7,903 nt of DNA, taken from an uncultured Porphyromonas sp. Lineage in GTDB: Bacteria > Bacteroidota > Bacteroidia > Bacteroidales > Porphyromonadaceae. This document shows, piece after piece, positions 1-6,787 of this stretch. Within the stretch, counting starts at the first letter, position 1. Each line of letters starts with the position of its first letter. Location: assembly GCA_900554935.1 (NCBI GenBank), contig USJF01000054.1, positions 1 to 7,903 on the forward strand. The letters run 5' to 3'. The notes beneath the pieces are model-generated. The model was given only the letters and a program-made list of their open reading frames with translations. It had not been told where the DNA came from and did not search any database. Position numbers and translations under genes: made by a program.

Positions 1-33
1 CCCTACACGCCACTTCGCAAGATAGAGGAATAA
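1..33 (+). CDS. C-terminal end of an upstream gene (partial)
   Basis: Frame 1 is open from the first base and ends at TAA (31-33), giving a tail that reads PYTPLRKIEE. The stop lies only three bases before the ATG of the receptor gene at 37, which is the spacing expected inside an operon. Receptors of the type encoded at 37-2658 are commonly preceded in Bacteroidetes by a GLPGLI-family secreted protein, so this may be the end of one. That identity is inferred from context only, since ten residues cannot be assigned to a family. Confidence 0.4.
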   Translation, partial: PYTPLRKIEE

Positions 34-36
34 GGC

Positions 37-2658
37 ATGAGGCACATACTTACCTCATTTCTTTTAGGCTGGTGCTTGTTCTGTACCCTCGTAGGATATG
101 CTCAAGATCCAAGAAGAGTAGATTATGGAGGACAAGTACTTGATGCCAAGCATCATGAGCCAATTAGCCATGCGATTGTATTGCTCTTATCCAAAGAAAA
201 TGACGCAAGTGGTCTAGAGCGAAGAATCTCTTTTGCAACCACTGACAGTAGGGGCTATTTTCGAATAAATTTGCCCTCTTCCAAACGAGTAGACCTGATT
301 GAGGTGCGCCTAATGGGCTACAAAATCCAGCGTCTTCCCATTACTAGTGCTTCCGAAAAGATGATTATTTATCTAGAGGAAGATCCCGAGGAGCTTCCCG
401 AGGTCGTTGTGCTTTCTACTCCCATTACCCCCTCAGGGGATACCATCACCTACCGTGCATCAGCATTCATCACGAAAGAGACCTATTCAGCTGAGGATCT
501 GATAAGCAGACTGCCAGGGATTACCGTAGATACTAGGGGGATTATCAGTTATTTGGGCGATCCTATAACGGGGGTCTATATCGAAGGGCTCGACCTAGTC
601 GCCGATAGCTACCAGACGGCTACCCGCATTGTGAAAGCCGATGATATCTCTGCTGTGGATGTGATGGAGCGCTTTCAGAAGAAAAGAGTGCTCAGAGGTA
701 TAGAAGAAGGAGAGGGTACCATGCTCAATATCCGTCTTAAAGATAATAAGATGCTGACCCCCTCTGGTGAAGTTATGCTGGCTGGGGGAGCGTCAGCAAA
801 GGAGAAACTCTTGCATAGTCTGGGAGCCAATACGCTCTTAGTCAATCATCGGACACAGATACTGGGGATGGGCACCTGGGATACTTCTACGGTACAGGGT
901 AGTGAACCGATAGGTGTTAGGCGGAGTATCCCTAATACATCTGCCCTATCTCTGGTCGGTAATAAGCTGACCTCCCATGCTGATGAGTCCCAGGCTCTAT
1001 CTCAGACGAATGCACTAGGGACGCTCAACCAGATCTTTGTGCTCAAAGAGGAGGTGACCGCCAAGTACAATGTCGGGTTTAGCCACAAAAAGAGCAGTAG
1101 CATGAGAGGCAAGAAAGGCTACTTGGCACACGAAGAGGGCTTTGTCCACTTTGTGGATCAACACAACAATCAAATCGAAGGGAGCCTTGCTCGTCTCCTT
1201 ATCAACTATACCGAGAATTCCAGCCGCAGGTACCTTCTAAACACCTTGACCATTGAGGGGGATTGGGAAAACGGAACCCATAACATTTTAAGAGGAAAAA
1301 GCATCACAGAGCATGCCCAATCAAAAGAGTTTAGACTGAGTGAAGATTTTAATCTTGCCACTAGATCTGGAGATAATACGATAACCATTGTTGGAAAGGT
1401 AAATTTTAGAAAACTTCCCAACACCTCTTTTCAGGTGCCAACTGGTAGCTATGCATACCACCAGACTATCTATGGAAGTGACCTGAGTGCAAACACTAGA
1501 GCAAGCTATGGGTGGGGCTTGGGGGGCTTATACAGCCTCTGGGGTACGATAGAGTTAGAAGGTCATCTGGAGGATATTGGTCTCTCCAGTGAGAACCTAC
1601 AAGACGAACGGACGGTACGAGGGGGTAGATTACAAGTGAGCAGCGCACCAACCCTTGGTTACAATGCCCCTCGCTTGAAGTGGTCCGTTAGTGTACCACT
1701 CCAGTGGAGCTGGCTCTCCTATCGATTCCGGGATTTAGCCGATAATCCCAAAATAGTTGAGCGTGGAAAACTCTCACCTGGTCTATCAGCAAAGATGAGT
1801 TTCCGCCCCTCGGCCCTCTGGTACATCTCCTGGAATGGAAGATATGCCAAGCGGAACCTATCCCAGGTGACGGATTACTTCCTTGGTTCCTATCATCAGA
1901 CTTTTGATCAGGTTCTATCCAGGAGCGAAGTGGTGGAACATGAGCGAAATACGCTGAGTGCCCTCCTCAATATTGAGTATCGCCAACCATTGAAAGCACT
2001 ATTTGGAAGGGCAAGAGTCACTGCTATTAGGACTACAGACAATAGACTTATTTCCAGAACACTAGAGGGGACAGCCAAGTGGAACACCCAAACCACGGGG
2101 AAACAAACGAGAGACTTTGTAGGAGGTGAGTTTTATCTCTCCAAGCAGTTCCCTGCACTAAAAAGCGTAATCTCCATCTCCACCGAGTACGCCTACTCTT
2201 CCTTTCCGATGATCATAGATACCCATCTCTACAAACTCTCTTCGCAGATCTTCGGAGGTCGGATGGGACTGACTAGTACCCCTCTAAGGTGGTTGGAAGT
2301 ATCTACCACCATATCTCAGAATACCACCTGCAATCGTAGCCGATTCGGCGCCTTTACTTTCACTGATTGGGACGCTAGAGGTGGGATTACTTGCTCTTTT
2401 CTCAAGAAATGGTCTGCCAGCGTACTGGGAACTTATACCGCTATAGGTGAGAGTGGAGGAGAGAGGCACCAAAGCTTTACCCTGCTCAGCGGAAACATCA
2501 CCTATCGTCAGCCCCGCTTCCGTATTGAACTCAAAGCGGACAACATGCTTAACACTCCAGGCATATACCAATACTCTGTGGAGGATGCCGATAGATACGC
2601 CAGTTTCTTCGCTCTAAGACCCCGACAAATCTTATTGAGCACCTACATCAAATTTTAA
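37..2658 (+). CDS. TonB-dependent receptor-like outer-membrane protein, GLPGLI-associated type
   Basis: This 873-residue protein is probably an outer-membrane beta-barrel. Residues 1-22 form a signal peptide with likely cleavage after YA22; the cysteines at 13 and 16 do not sit in a lipobox. Residues ~28-103 resemble the carboxypeptidase-regulatory-like (Ig-fold) domain found at the N-terminus of many Bacteroidetes receptors. A TonB-box-like EVVV lies at 122-125. Residues ~135-236 are plug-like: RLPGI at 158-162, YIEGLDL at 181-187, DDIS at 202-205 and NIRLKD at 231-236 match the pattern I know from receptors encoded beside GLPGLI proteins. The rest alternates in barrel-like fashion and ends in phenylalanine (YIKF), the usual outer-membrane insertion signal. 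There is no SusD partner downstream, so a SusC-type glycan system is unlikely. The substrate is unknown. The start is fixed by the signal peptide and by the upstream stop at 31-33. Confidence 0.85.
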   Translation: MRHILTSFLLGWCLFCTLVGYAQDPRRVDYGGQVLDAKHHEPISHAIVLLLSKENDASGLERRISFATTDSRGYFRINLPSSKRVDLIEVRLMGYKIQRLPITSASEKMIIYLEEDPEELPEVVVLSTPITPSGDTITYRASAFITKETYSAEDLISRLPGITVDTRGIISYLGDPITGVYIEGLDLVADSYQTATRIVKADDISAVDVMERFQKKRVLRGIEEGEGTMLNIRLKDNKMLTPSGEVMLAGGASAKEKLLHSLGANTLLVNHRTQILGMGTWDTSTVQGSEPIGVRRSIPNTSALSLVGNKLTSHADESQALSQTNALGTLNQIFVLKEEVTAKYNVGFSHKKSSSMRGKKGYLAHEEGFVHFVDQHNNQIEGSLARLLINYTENSSRRYLLNTLTIEGDWENGTHNILRGKSITEHAQSKEFRLSEDFNLATRSGDNTITIVGKVNFRKLPNTSFQVPTGSYAYHQTIYGSDLSANTRASYGWGLGGLYSLWGTIELEGHLEDIGLSSENLQDERTVRGGRLQVSSAPTLGYNAPRLKWSVSVPLQWSWLSYRFRDLADNPKIVERGKLSPGLSAKMSFRPSALWYISWNGRYAKRNLSQVTDYFLGSYHQTFDQVLSRSEVVEHERNTLSALLNIEYRQPLKALFGRARVTAIRTTDNRLISRTLEGTAKWNTQTTGKQTRDFVGGEFYLSKQFPALKSVISISTEYAYSSFPMIIDTHLYKLSSQIFGGRMGLTSTPLRWLEVSTTISQNTTCNRSRFGAFTFTDWDARGGITCSFLKKWSASVLGTYTAIGESGGERHQSFTLLSGNITYRQPRFRIELKADNMLNTPGIYQYSVEDADRYASFFALRPRQILLSTYIKF

Positions 2659-2686
2659 CCTCATCCGATATTCTGCGTGATGGGGT
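2658..2686 (+). terminator. Weak hairpin just after the receptor stop codon
   Basis: ACCTCATC (2658-2665) can pair with GATGGGGT (2679-2686), giving an 8-bp stem with one G-U pair and a 13-base loop. It begins at the stop codon of the receptor gene, where a transcription end would be expected. No T-tract follows, so this may be only a stem-loop, or chance. Confidence 0.25.
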
Positions 2687-2699
2687 GATTGTGATACCT

Positions 2700-2918
2700 T
2701 GAGACTATTGGAGAATGTTGCACAAAGTGCCATTCTCACACATTTGCTTCGAATGTGCCGAGACTTTGCACGAAGGACGAGATGCAAGGCCTGAGGATGA
2801 GGGCAAGGTGCACGCAGGGCACCAAGGCCCACCAGGGACGAAGGGAGCGTACTCAAGTACGTGACCGAACCCGAATTCCGATAGCAACACCGCAGATCGC
2901 CTTCGTGCAACAGTCTCA
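2700..2918. repeat. Structured inverted-repeat element, probably a dispersed intergenic repeat
   Basis: The stretch is bounded by imperfect inverted repeats. GAGACTTTGCACGAAGG at 2760-2776 matches the reverse complement of 2900-2917 except for one extra G. A second, outer left copy exists: TGAGACT (2700-2706) and GTTGCAC (2717-2723) together match the reverse complement of 2905-2918 but are split by ten extra bases. Inside lie further stems: GGTGC/GCACC at 2807-2811 and 2819-2823, CGTAC/GTACG with a TCAA loop at 2848-2861, and GGCCT/AGGCC at 2788-2792 and 2825-2829. The core is GC-richer than the flanks. There is no transposase and no clear target-site duplication. It resembles non-autonomous (MITE-like) or REP-like intergenic repeats; a structured RNA is the alternative. 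Copy number cannot be judged from one window. Confidence 0.5.
2711..2737. other. Strong stem-loop at the left end of the repeat element
   Basis: GAGAATG (2711-2717) pairs perfectly with CATTCTC (2731-2737). GCAC (2720-2723) pairs with GTGC (2727-2730) around an AAA loop, leaving a TT bulge, so eleven base pairs form within 27 bases. A weaker neighbouring hairpin has CACATT (2739-2744) pairing with AATGTG (2752-2757). No T-tract follows on either strand, so a classical terminator is unlikely. It could protect the 3' end of the receptor mRNA or be part of the repeat. Confidence 0.5.
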
Positions 2919-2968
2919 TGATGGATAGTATGCTGAAAAAAGAGGTGCTCATTCTCATTAATGTTTAG

Positions 2969-2976
2969 TAGATTTG
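2969..2976 (+). promoter_or_regulatory. Candidate -7 promoter element for the DUF5715-phosphatase-nadE unit
   Basis: TAGATTTG fits the Bacteroidetes -7 consensus TAnnTTTG and lies 34 bases before the ATG at 3011, in an A/T-rich stretch. No good -33 TTG is visible about 20 bases upstream, so the match is partial. A perfect 8-base palindrome, CATTAATG (2956-2963), lies just upstream in the spacer and might be an operator half or chance. Confidence 0.35.
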
Positions 2977-3010
2977 CATATAAATGTAACTAAAGCACTA
3001 TTAGCTAAAG

Positions 3011-3715
3011 ATGGAAGAGACAGAGAAGCCGATTAATTGGCGCCCCTACCTTTATCGTTTCGTCATCCCTTTGGTGGTAATCACTGGGGCATTAATGGCT
3101 TGGACCTGGGAGCGCCCAGAGCCTGCAGATCCCTACCCCATGGAGGTGATGGAGGGCAGAGTGCCCTATCGATACGGGGGAAGCTACAATAGAGACTTCA
3201 ACGACCTCAACGACGTACAGCTCATCGCAGCCCAAAGAAAAGGTATCACTCCAGCCAAAACGCGGGAAGAGTTGGAGCACAAAAAGGGGCTGATAGAGCT
3301 ACACAACTCCAATTATTACACCATAATGGATCTGACCCACTCTGTTCCTTTTGTCATCCCTGATATGGCACAGCTACTAGAGGAGATCGGATCTAGCTTT
3401 GTGGGGACTTTATCGGGTGATCAACTTCCACTCTACCGTCCTATTGTCACAAGCGTGACCCGCACTGAGGAGGATGTAAAGAAGCTTAGGCGGGGTAATG
3501 GCAATGCCTCTCCAAATAGCACCCATAGATATGGAACCACGGTGGATATATCATGGAAAAGGTTTGAAAAGGTGGATACCAACGATCCACGCAACCTATC
3601 GGAGGATGAACTGAAACACCTACTCGCTACAGTACTTAAGAAGTATCACGACGAAGGGCGTTGCTACATCAAGCATGAGCGTAAGCAAGCCTGCTTTCAT
3701 ATCACCGTAAGATGA
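3011..3715 (+). CDS. DUF5715 family protein, membrane-anchored, with M15/LAS peptidase-like motifs
   Basis: This 234-residue protein has a short cytoplasmic N-terminus and one membrane segment at about residues 13-33, so the rest should lie in the periplasm. The conserved stretches (FNDLNDVQ at 63-70, LTHSVPF at 108-114, the arginine-bearing TSVTRT at 147-152, NGNASPNSTHRYGT at 163-176, CFHI at 228-231) match what I recall of DUF5715 proteins in Bacteroidales. S170-x-H172-x-x-G175-x-x-x-D179 follows the SxHxxGxxxD pattern of LAS zinc peptidases (VanX, VanY, MepA), and H230 near the end could be the third ligand. R151 sits where VanY-type enzymes carry SGYRS. I infer a peptidoglycan peptidase or amidase, unproven. 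Its stop overlaps the next gene's start (ATGA at 3712-3715), implying co-translation. ATG 3011 is chosen because it keeps the charged head before the membrane segment. Confidence 0.75.
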   Translation: MEETEKPINWRPYLYRFVIPLVVITGALMAWTWERPEPADPYPMEVMEGRVPYRYGGSYNRDFNDLNDVQLIAAQRKGITPAKTREELEHKKGLIELHNSNYYTIMDLTHSVPFVIPDMAQLLEEIGSSFVGTLSGDQLPLYRPIVTSVTRTEEDVKKLRRGNGNASPNSTHRYGTTVDISWKRFEKVDTNDPRNLSEDELKHLLATVLKKYHDEGRCYIKHERKQACFHITVR

Positions 3716-4512
3716 GATCTACCAAAGGCAATACTATAATCCGAATCATCTCTCCCGATGCTGATAAATATCGGGAGCTGCCTAGTGCTCTCACCCCCTC
3801 AAGTCGTAAACAGGAGCTTAAAGCACTCATTGACCGTGCCCGCACGGAGGAGGTGCTGATACAATATACTAGCCCCTCTTTTACCAGTCCGAAGTTGGTG
3901 GCCTTTGACCTAGATGGCACACTCATCGCAGGTGAGTTTATGCATACTATTGCTACGCAAGGAGTTAACCCAGAGGTCGAAAAGGAGCTATGCTGTCTCA
4001 CGGAGGAGGCACTCAATGGGGTGGAGGATTGGAGCGATAACTACAAGAGGAGGGTAGCGTTTCTCGAAGGATTGAATGTGAAGGTCCTAGAAAACATCTA
4101 CCGCTCTCTACCGCTAGCAGCTGGGGCAGATGAGCTGATTGCCTTTCTAAAAAGCCAAGGGGTGAAGACAGCGATCATATCAGGTGCTTGGAGCGATTAT
4201 GCCAATTACGTCGCTAGGATTACAGGCATTGATCACTGCTTTGCTACTAGCTGGGAACTGGATAGTGGGTGTGTAACGGGTCGGATTATTGGCCCGATCT
4301 TATCCCCAGAGGCAAAGTGGAAGGTGCTTAAGAAATTGGCTACGGAGCATAATATTGCACCGGATGAAATCGTGGTGGTAGCAGATGGCTACAATGATAT
4401 AGAGATGATGACTCAGGTGGGCTCGAGCATCCTTCTACATGCTACGGCCCATCACCCCCTCCCACTAATGAACCGTGTACAGGAGATACTATGCAAAGAA
4501 ATTACAAACTAA
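3712..4512 (+). CDS. HAD-IB phosphatase, phosphoserine phosphatase (SerB)-like
   Basis: This 266-residue protein belongs to the haloacid dehalogenase superfamily, which removes phosphate through an aspartyl-phosphate intermediate. Motif I is D66-x-D68-G-T, with D66 the expected nucleophile; motif II is S157-G158; the motif III lysine is probably K202; motif IV is ADGYND at 224-229. Compared from memory with the archaeal phosphoserine phosphatase MJ1594, E75 and R114 occupy the positions of its serine-contacting Glu20 and Arg56, which favours O-phosphoserine as substrate and L-serine as product. Two differences stand out: the usual GDG of motif IV is ADG, and about 60 residues of unrecognised sequence precede the HAD fold, with no clear ACT domain. 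ATG 3712 overlaps the previous stop by four bases; the next in-frame Met (76) would remove motif I. nadE starts 10 bases downstream. Specificity among phosphate esters is not settled. Confidence 0.8.
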   Translation: MRSTKGNTIIRIISPDADKYRELPSALTPSSRKQELKALIDRARTEEVLIQYTSPSFTSPKLVAFDLDGTLIAGEFMHTIATQGVNPEVEKELCCLTEEALNGVEDWSDNYKRRVAFLEGLNVKVLENIYRSLPLAAGADELIAFLKSQGVKTAIISGAWSDYANYVARITGIDHCFATSWELDSGCVTGRIIGPILSPEAKWKVLKKLATEHNIAPDEIVVVADGYNDIEMMTQVGSSILLHATAHHPLPLMNRVQEILCKEITN

Positions 4513-4522
4513 TACTAAACAT

Positions 4523-6448
4523 ATGAGGTACGGATACGTAAAAGTGGCCGCAGCAGTGCCATTCGTCAAAGTAGCAGACTGCTTCTACAACGTAGAGCGT
4601 CACGAGGCGTTGATTCGCCGTGCAGAGGAGCAAAATGTAGAGATGCTCACTTTCCCTGAATTATCTATCACAGGCTATACCTGTGGTGACCTATTCCTAC
4701 AACCTTTCTTGCTCGAACAAGCAGAGAAGGCCATCTGCCAATTGGCGGAGCGCACCAAGGACCTTAAGATGCTCATCATCGTGGGCATGCCACTAAGGGC
4801 GGAGGAGAAACTATACAATGCCGCAGTAGCGATCCAGGAGGGTAAGATACTAGGTGCCATACCAAAGACTTATCTCCCCAACTATCGGGAGTTTCAGGAG
4901 AAGCGGTGGTTTGATAGCTCGCTGGAACTCTCTTACTCCACCGTTAATATCGGTACGCACGAAGTGCCTATCGGGCATGATATCATCTTCAAGTGTGGCG
5001 ATGTAGGAGTGGGCATAGAGATTTGTGAGGATATGTGGACACCTGTGACACCGGGTACTCGCTTGGCACTCAATGGAGCACACCTCATCTTTAACCTCTC
5101 TGCGAGCAATGAGAATGCAGGTAAAAATAAATACCTTAAGTCGCTTGTCTCCTCTCTCTCTAGCCAGGCGATCACCGGCTATGTTTACTGCTCATGCGGT
5201 TTTGGCGAAAGCTCCACAGACCTTGTCTATAGCGGTAAAGCCTTTATCGCTGAGAATGGTGAGATTGTGGCAGAGATGGAGCGCTTCAAACTTGGGGAGA
5301 AGCTCCTTGTCAGTGATATAGATGTAGAGCGCATCCGCACGGAGCGTCTGATCAATAGCTCTTTCCGCACAGCGGCCTCAGTCTATGCTGGTGGGGATAA
5401 GCTGAGCGTAGTGCCATTCCAGCTCAAAGAGGCGGATAAGAGCTTTGAGATGACTCGTCCAGTGGAGAGAAATCCATTTATGCCTTCTACGGCCAATCTC
5501 ACCGAGCGGTGTGATGAGATGTGCCAGATCCAGATGGTAGCACTAGCACAACGACTCAACTACCTAAAGGGCTCAAAGGTGGTAATCGGGGTGAGTGGTG
5601 GCTTGGATAGTACTCTTGCCCTTATCGTGGCTGTACGGACAATGGATATGCTTGGGCGAGATCGTAAGGATGTGATTGGGGTGATTATGCCAGGCTTAGG
5701 CACGAGTGACCGGACTTATCAAAACTCCAAAAAGCTGGTCTCCCTTCTTGGGGTCACCGCTAGAGAGATCTCTATCAGCGAGGCTTCGGTTGAGCACCTG
5801 AAGAATATCGGGCACGATGGTACTACGGAAGACACCACCTACGAAAATGCACAAGCTCGGGAACGGACTCAGGTGCTGATGGATATTGCCAATATGGAGG
5901 GGGCATTTGTACTCGGTACTGGCGACCTCAGCGAGTTGGCTCTCGGCTGGTGCACCTTCAATGCCGACCACGCTAGTATGTACAGCATCAATGGCTCTAT
6001 CCCTAAGACAGGAGTACGGATGATGGTACAGCACTTTGCAGATACCAAGCTCTTTGATAGTGAGGAGCTAGCTCAATTGCTGAGAGATATCGTAGATACC
6101 CCAGTAAGTCCAGAGCTCACCAAGGGAGCACTCAAGCAGCAGACAGAGAGCATCATAGGCCCATACGAGGTGCACGACTTCTTTATCTATCATATGCTTC
6201 AGAACGCCTACTCCCCAAATAAGATATTCTATCTTGCTCGGAAGGCTTTCGATGGCATTTATACCAAAGAGCAACTCAAGGAATGGATGAAAATCTTTGC
6301 TCGTCGCTTCTTCGCACAGCAGTACAAGCGAAACTTCCTGCCTGATGGACCAAAGGTGGGTGTGGTATCCCTCTCCCCACGTGGCACGTGGCGTATGCCT
6401 AGTGATGCGTCGGCCGAGATGTGGCTAGAAGCCATCGATAAGTTCTAA
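4523..6448 (+). CDS. nadE: Glutamine-dependent NAD+ synthetase
   Basis: The 641-residue enzyme makes NAD+ from nicotinic acid adenine dinucleotide, ATP and glutamine, the last step of cytoplasmic NAD biosynthesis. The N-terminal nitrilase-type glutaminase domain (about 1-270) carries the triad E46 (in FPELSITGYT), K115 (IPKTYLPN) and C168 (EICEDMW). The C-terminal synthetase domain (about 325-641) has the ATP-pyrophosphatase loop SGGLDS at 358-363 and GTGDLSELALGW at 465-476. Length and domain order fit the two-domain, glutamine-using form rather than the short ammonia-dependent one. An in-frame ATG at 4475 would overlap the preceding gene by 38 bases and add 16 residues; ATG 4523 is preferred because MRYGYVKVAAAVPF begins directly with the first nitrilase strand and follows an A/T-rich leader. 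It is the last gene of the three-gene unit and precedes a strong hairpin. All key residues are intact. Confidence 0.96.
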   Translation: MRYGYVKVAAAVPFVKVADCFYNVERHEALIRRAEEQNVEMLTFPELSITGYTCGDLFLQPFLLEQAEKAICQLAERTKDLKMLIIVGMPLRAEEKLYNAAVAIQEGKILGAIPKTYLPNYREFQEKRWFDSSLELSYSTVNIGTHEVPIGHDIIFKCGDVGVGIEICEDMWTPVTPGTRLALNGAHLIFNLSASNENAGKNKYLKSLVSSLSSQAITGYVYCSCGFGESSTDLVYSGKAFIAENGEIVAEMERFKLGEKLLVSDIDVERIRTERLINSSFRTAASVYAGGDKLSVVPFQLKEADKSFEMTRPVERNPFMPSTANLTERCDEMCQIQMVALAQRLNYLKGSKVVIGVSGGLDSTLALIVAVRTMDMLGRDRKDVIGVIMPGLGTSDRTYQNSKKLVSLLGVTAREISISEASVEHLKNIGHDGTTEDTTYENAQARERTQVLMDIANMEGAFVLGTGDLSELALGWCTFNADHASMYSINGSIPKTGVRMMVQHFADTKLFDSEELAQLLRDIVDTPVSPELTKGALKQQTESIIGPYEVHDFFIYHMLQNAYSPNKIFYLARKAFDGIYTKEQLKEWMKIFARRFFAQQYKRNFLPDGPKVGVVSLSPRGTWRMPSDASAEMWLEAIDKF

Positions 6449-6470
6449 TTTTCCCCCCTCCAACCAAAGC

Positions 6471-6510
6471 AAAGGGGAGCCGATCGGTCTACGATCTTCG
6501 GCTCCCCTTT
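6471..6510 (+). terminator. Hairpin terminator after nadE
   Basis: AAAGGGGAGCCGA (6471-6483) and TCGGCTCCCCTTT (6498-6510) are perfectly complementary over 13 bp. An inner GATCG/CGATC pairing (6482-6486 with 6492-6496) can form as an alternative. It lies 22 bases after the nadE stop. Downstream are only short T runs (CCCTTATCT), so it is not a textbook intrinsic terminator, but the stem is long and GC-rich. Being nearly symmetrical, it could also stop - strand transcripts that read past their own terminator. Confidence 0.8.
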
Positions 6511-6544
6511 CCCTTATCTACCGATCAACTCCAAACACCAGTCC

Positions 6545-6573
6545 AGCCCAAATCTCTCCACCGTTATTGGGCT
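6545..6573. repeat. Short inverted repeat in the convergent gap
   Basis: AGCCCAA (6545-6551) and TTGGGCT (6567-6573) are perfect 7-bp complements around a 15-base loop. The repeat sits directly beside the A6 tract (6574-6579) that gives the U-tract of the - strand terminator. Its role is unknown and it could be chance. Confidence 0.35.
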
Positions 6574-6600
6574 AAAAAAGTGGCGACCTATTGGCCACTT
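6574..6600 (-). terminator. Intrinsic terminator of the flavodoxin-DUF2023 unit
   Basis: Read on the - strand, AAGTGGC (6600-6594) pairs with GCCACTT (6584-6578) around a 9-base loop and runs into six T residues (6579-6574), the classic stem plus U-tract. It lies about 190 bases past the DUF2023 stop codon, so the mRNA would carry a long 3' untranslated region. The + strand lacks a T-tract here, so the orientation is clear. The loop can also pair with a segment further upstream in the same RNA (6626-6635), described as a finding. Confidence 0.65.
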
Positions 6601-6725
6601 CACATGAAAAAAAAGAATGAAGGGTCCAATAGATCACCACCAACCTAACACCTACCACATAACTCTAATGAGTAGATCTTGCGAGTATCGCTACCCGAAA
6701 ATTTCGCCCTATCCTCCTCTACACC

Positions 6726-6759
6726 TTAAGCACTCTAGGACAGTTAAAACAGTGCTTAA
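6726..6759. repeat. 9-bp inverted repeat just downstream of the DUF2023 gene
   Basis: TTAAGCACT (6726-6734) and AGTGCTTAA (6751-6759) are perfect complements separated by 16 bases. It starts 28 bases after the DUF2023 stop codon in the direction of transcription. No T-tract follows on the - strand, so it looks more like a stabilising 3' stem-loop than a terminator. The rest of the gap from 6601 to 6787 holds no gene that I can support. Confidence 0.5.
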
Positions 6760-6787
6760 ATGGATTGGGATAGCAAATTGAGAGTGC

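Noticed and set aside
1206..2571. Several - strand frames of 62-95 residues inside the receptor gene
   Set aside because: They are antisense to a well-supported coding region and show no family resemblance.
2632..2958. Reading frames of 108 and 61 residues on the - strand (the second at 2705-2890)
   Set aside because: They lie across the inverted-repeat element and one runs into the end of the receptor gene. The composition looks like translated repeat DNA, with no recognisable domain.
4475..4522. Earlier in-frame ATG giving a 657-residue NadE
   Set aside because: It would overlap the phosphatase gene by 38 bases and add a non-conserved 16-residue head; the family begins at about MRYGYVKV.
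5073..5321. A + strand frame of 82 residues inside nadE
   Set aside because: It is another frame of the conserved glutaminase domain and has no independent support.
6661..6720. Short stems such as GCGA/TCGC at 6681-6691 and the near-palindrome CGAAAATTTCG
   Set aside because: They are too short and isolated to support a tRNA, riboswitch or regulatory site.
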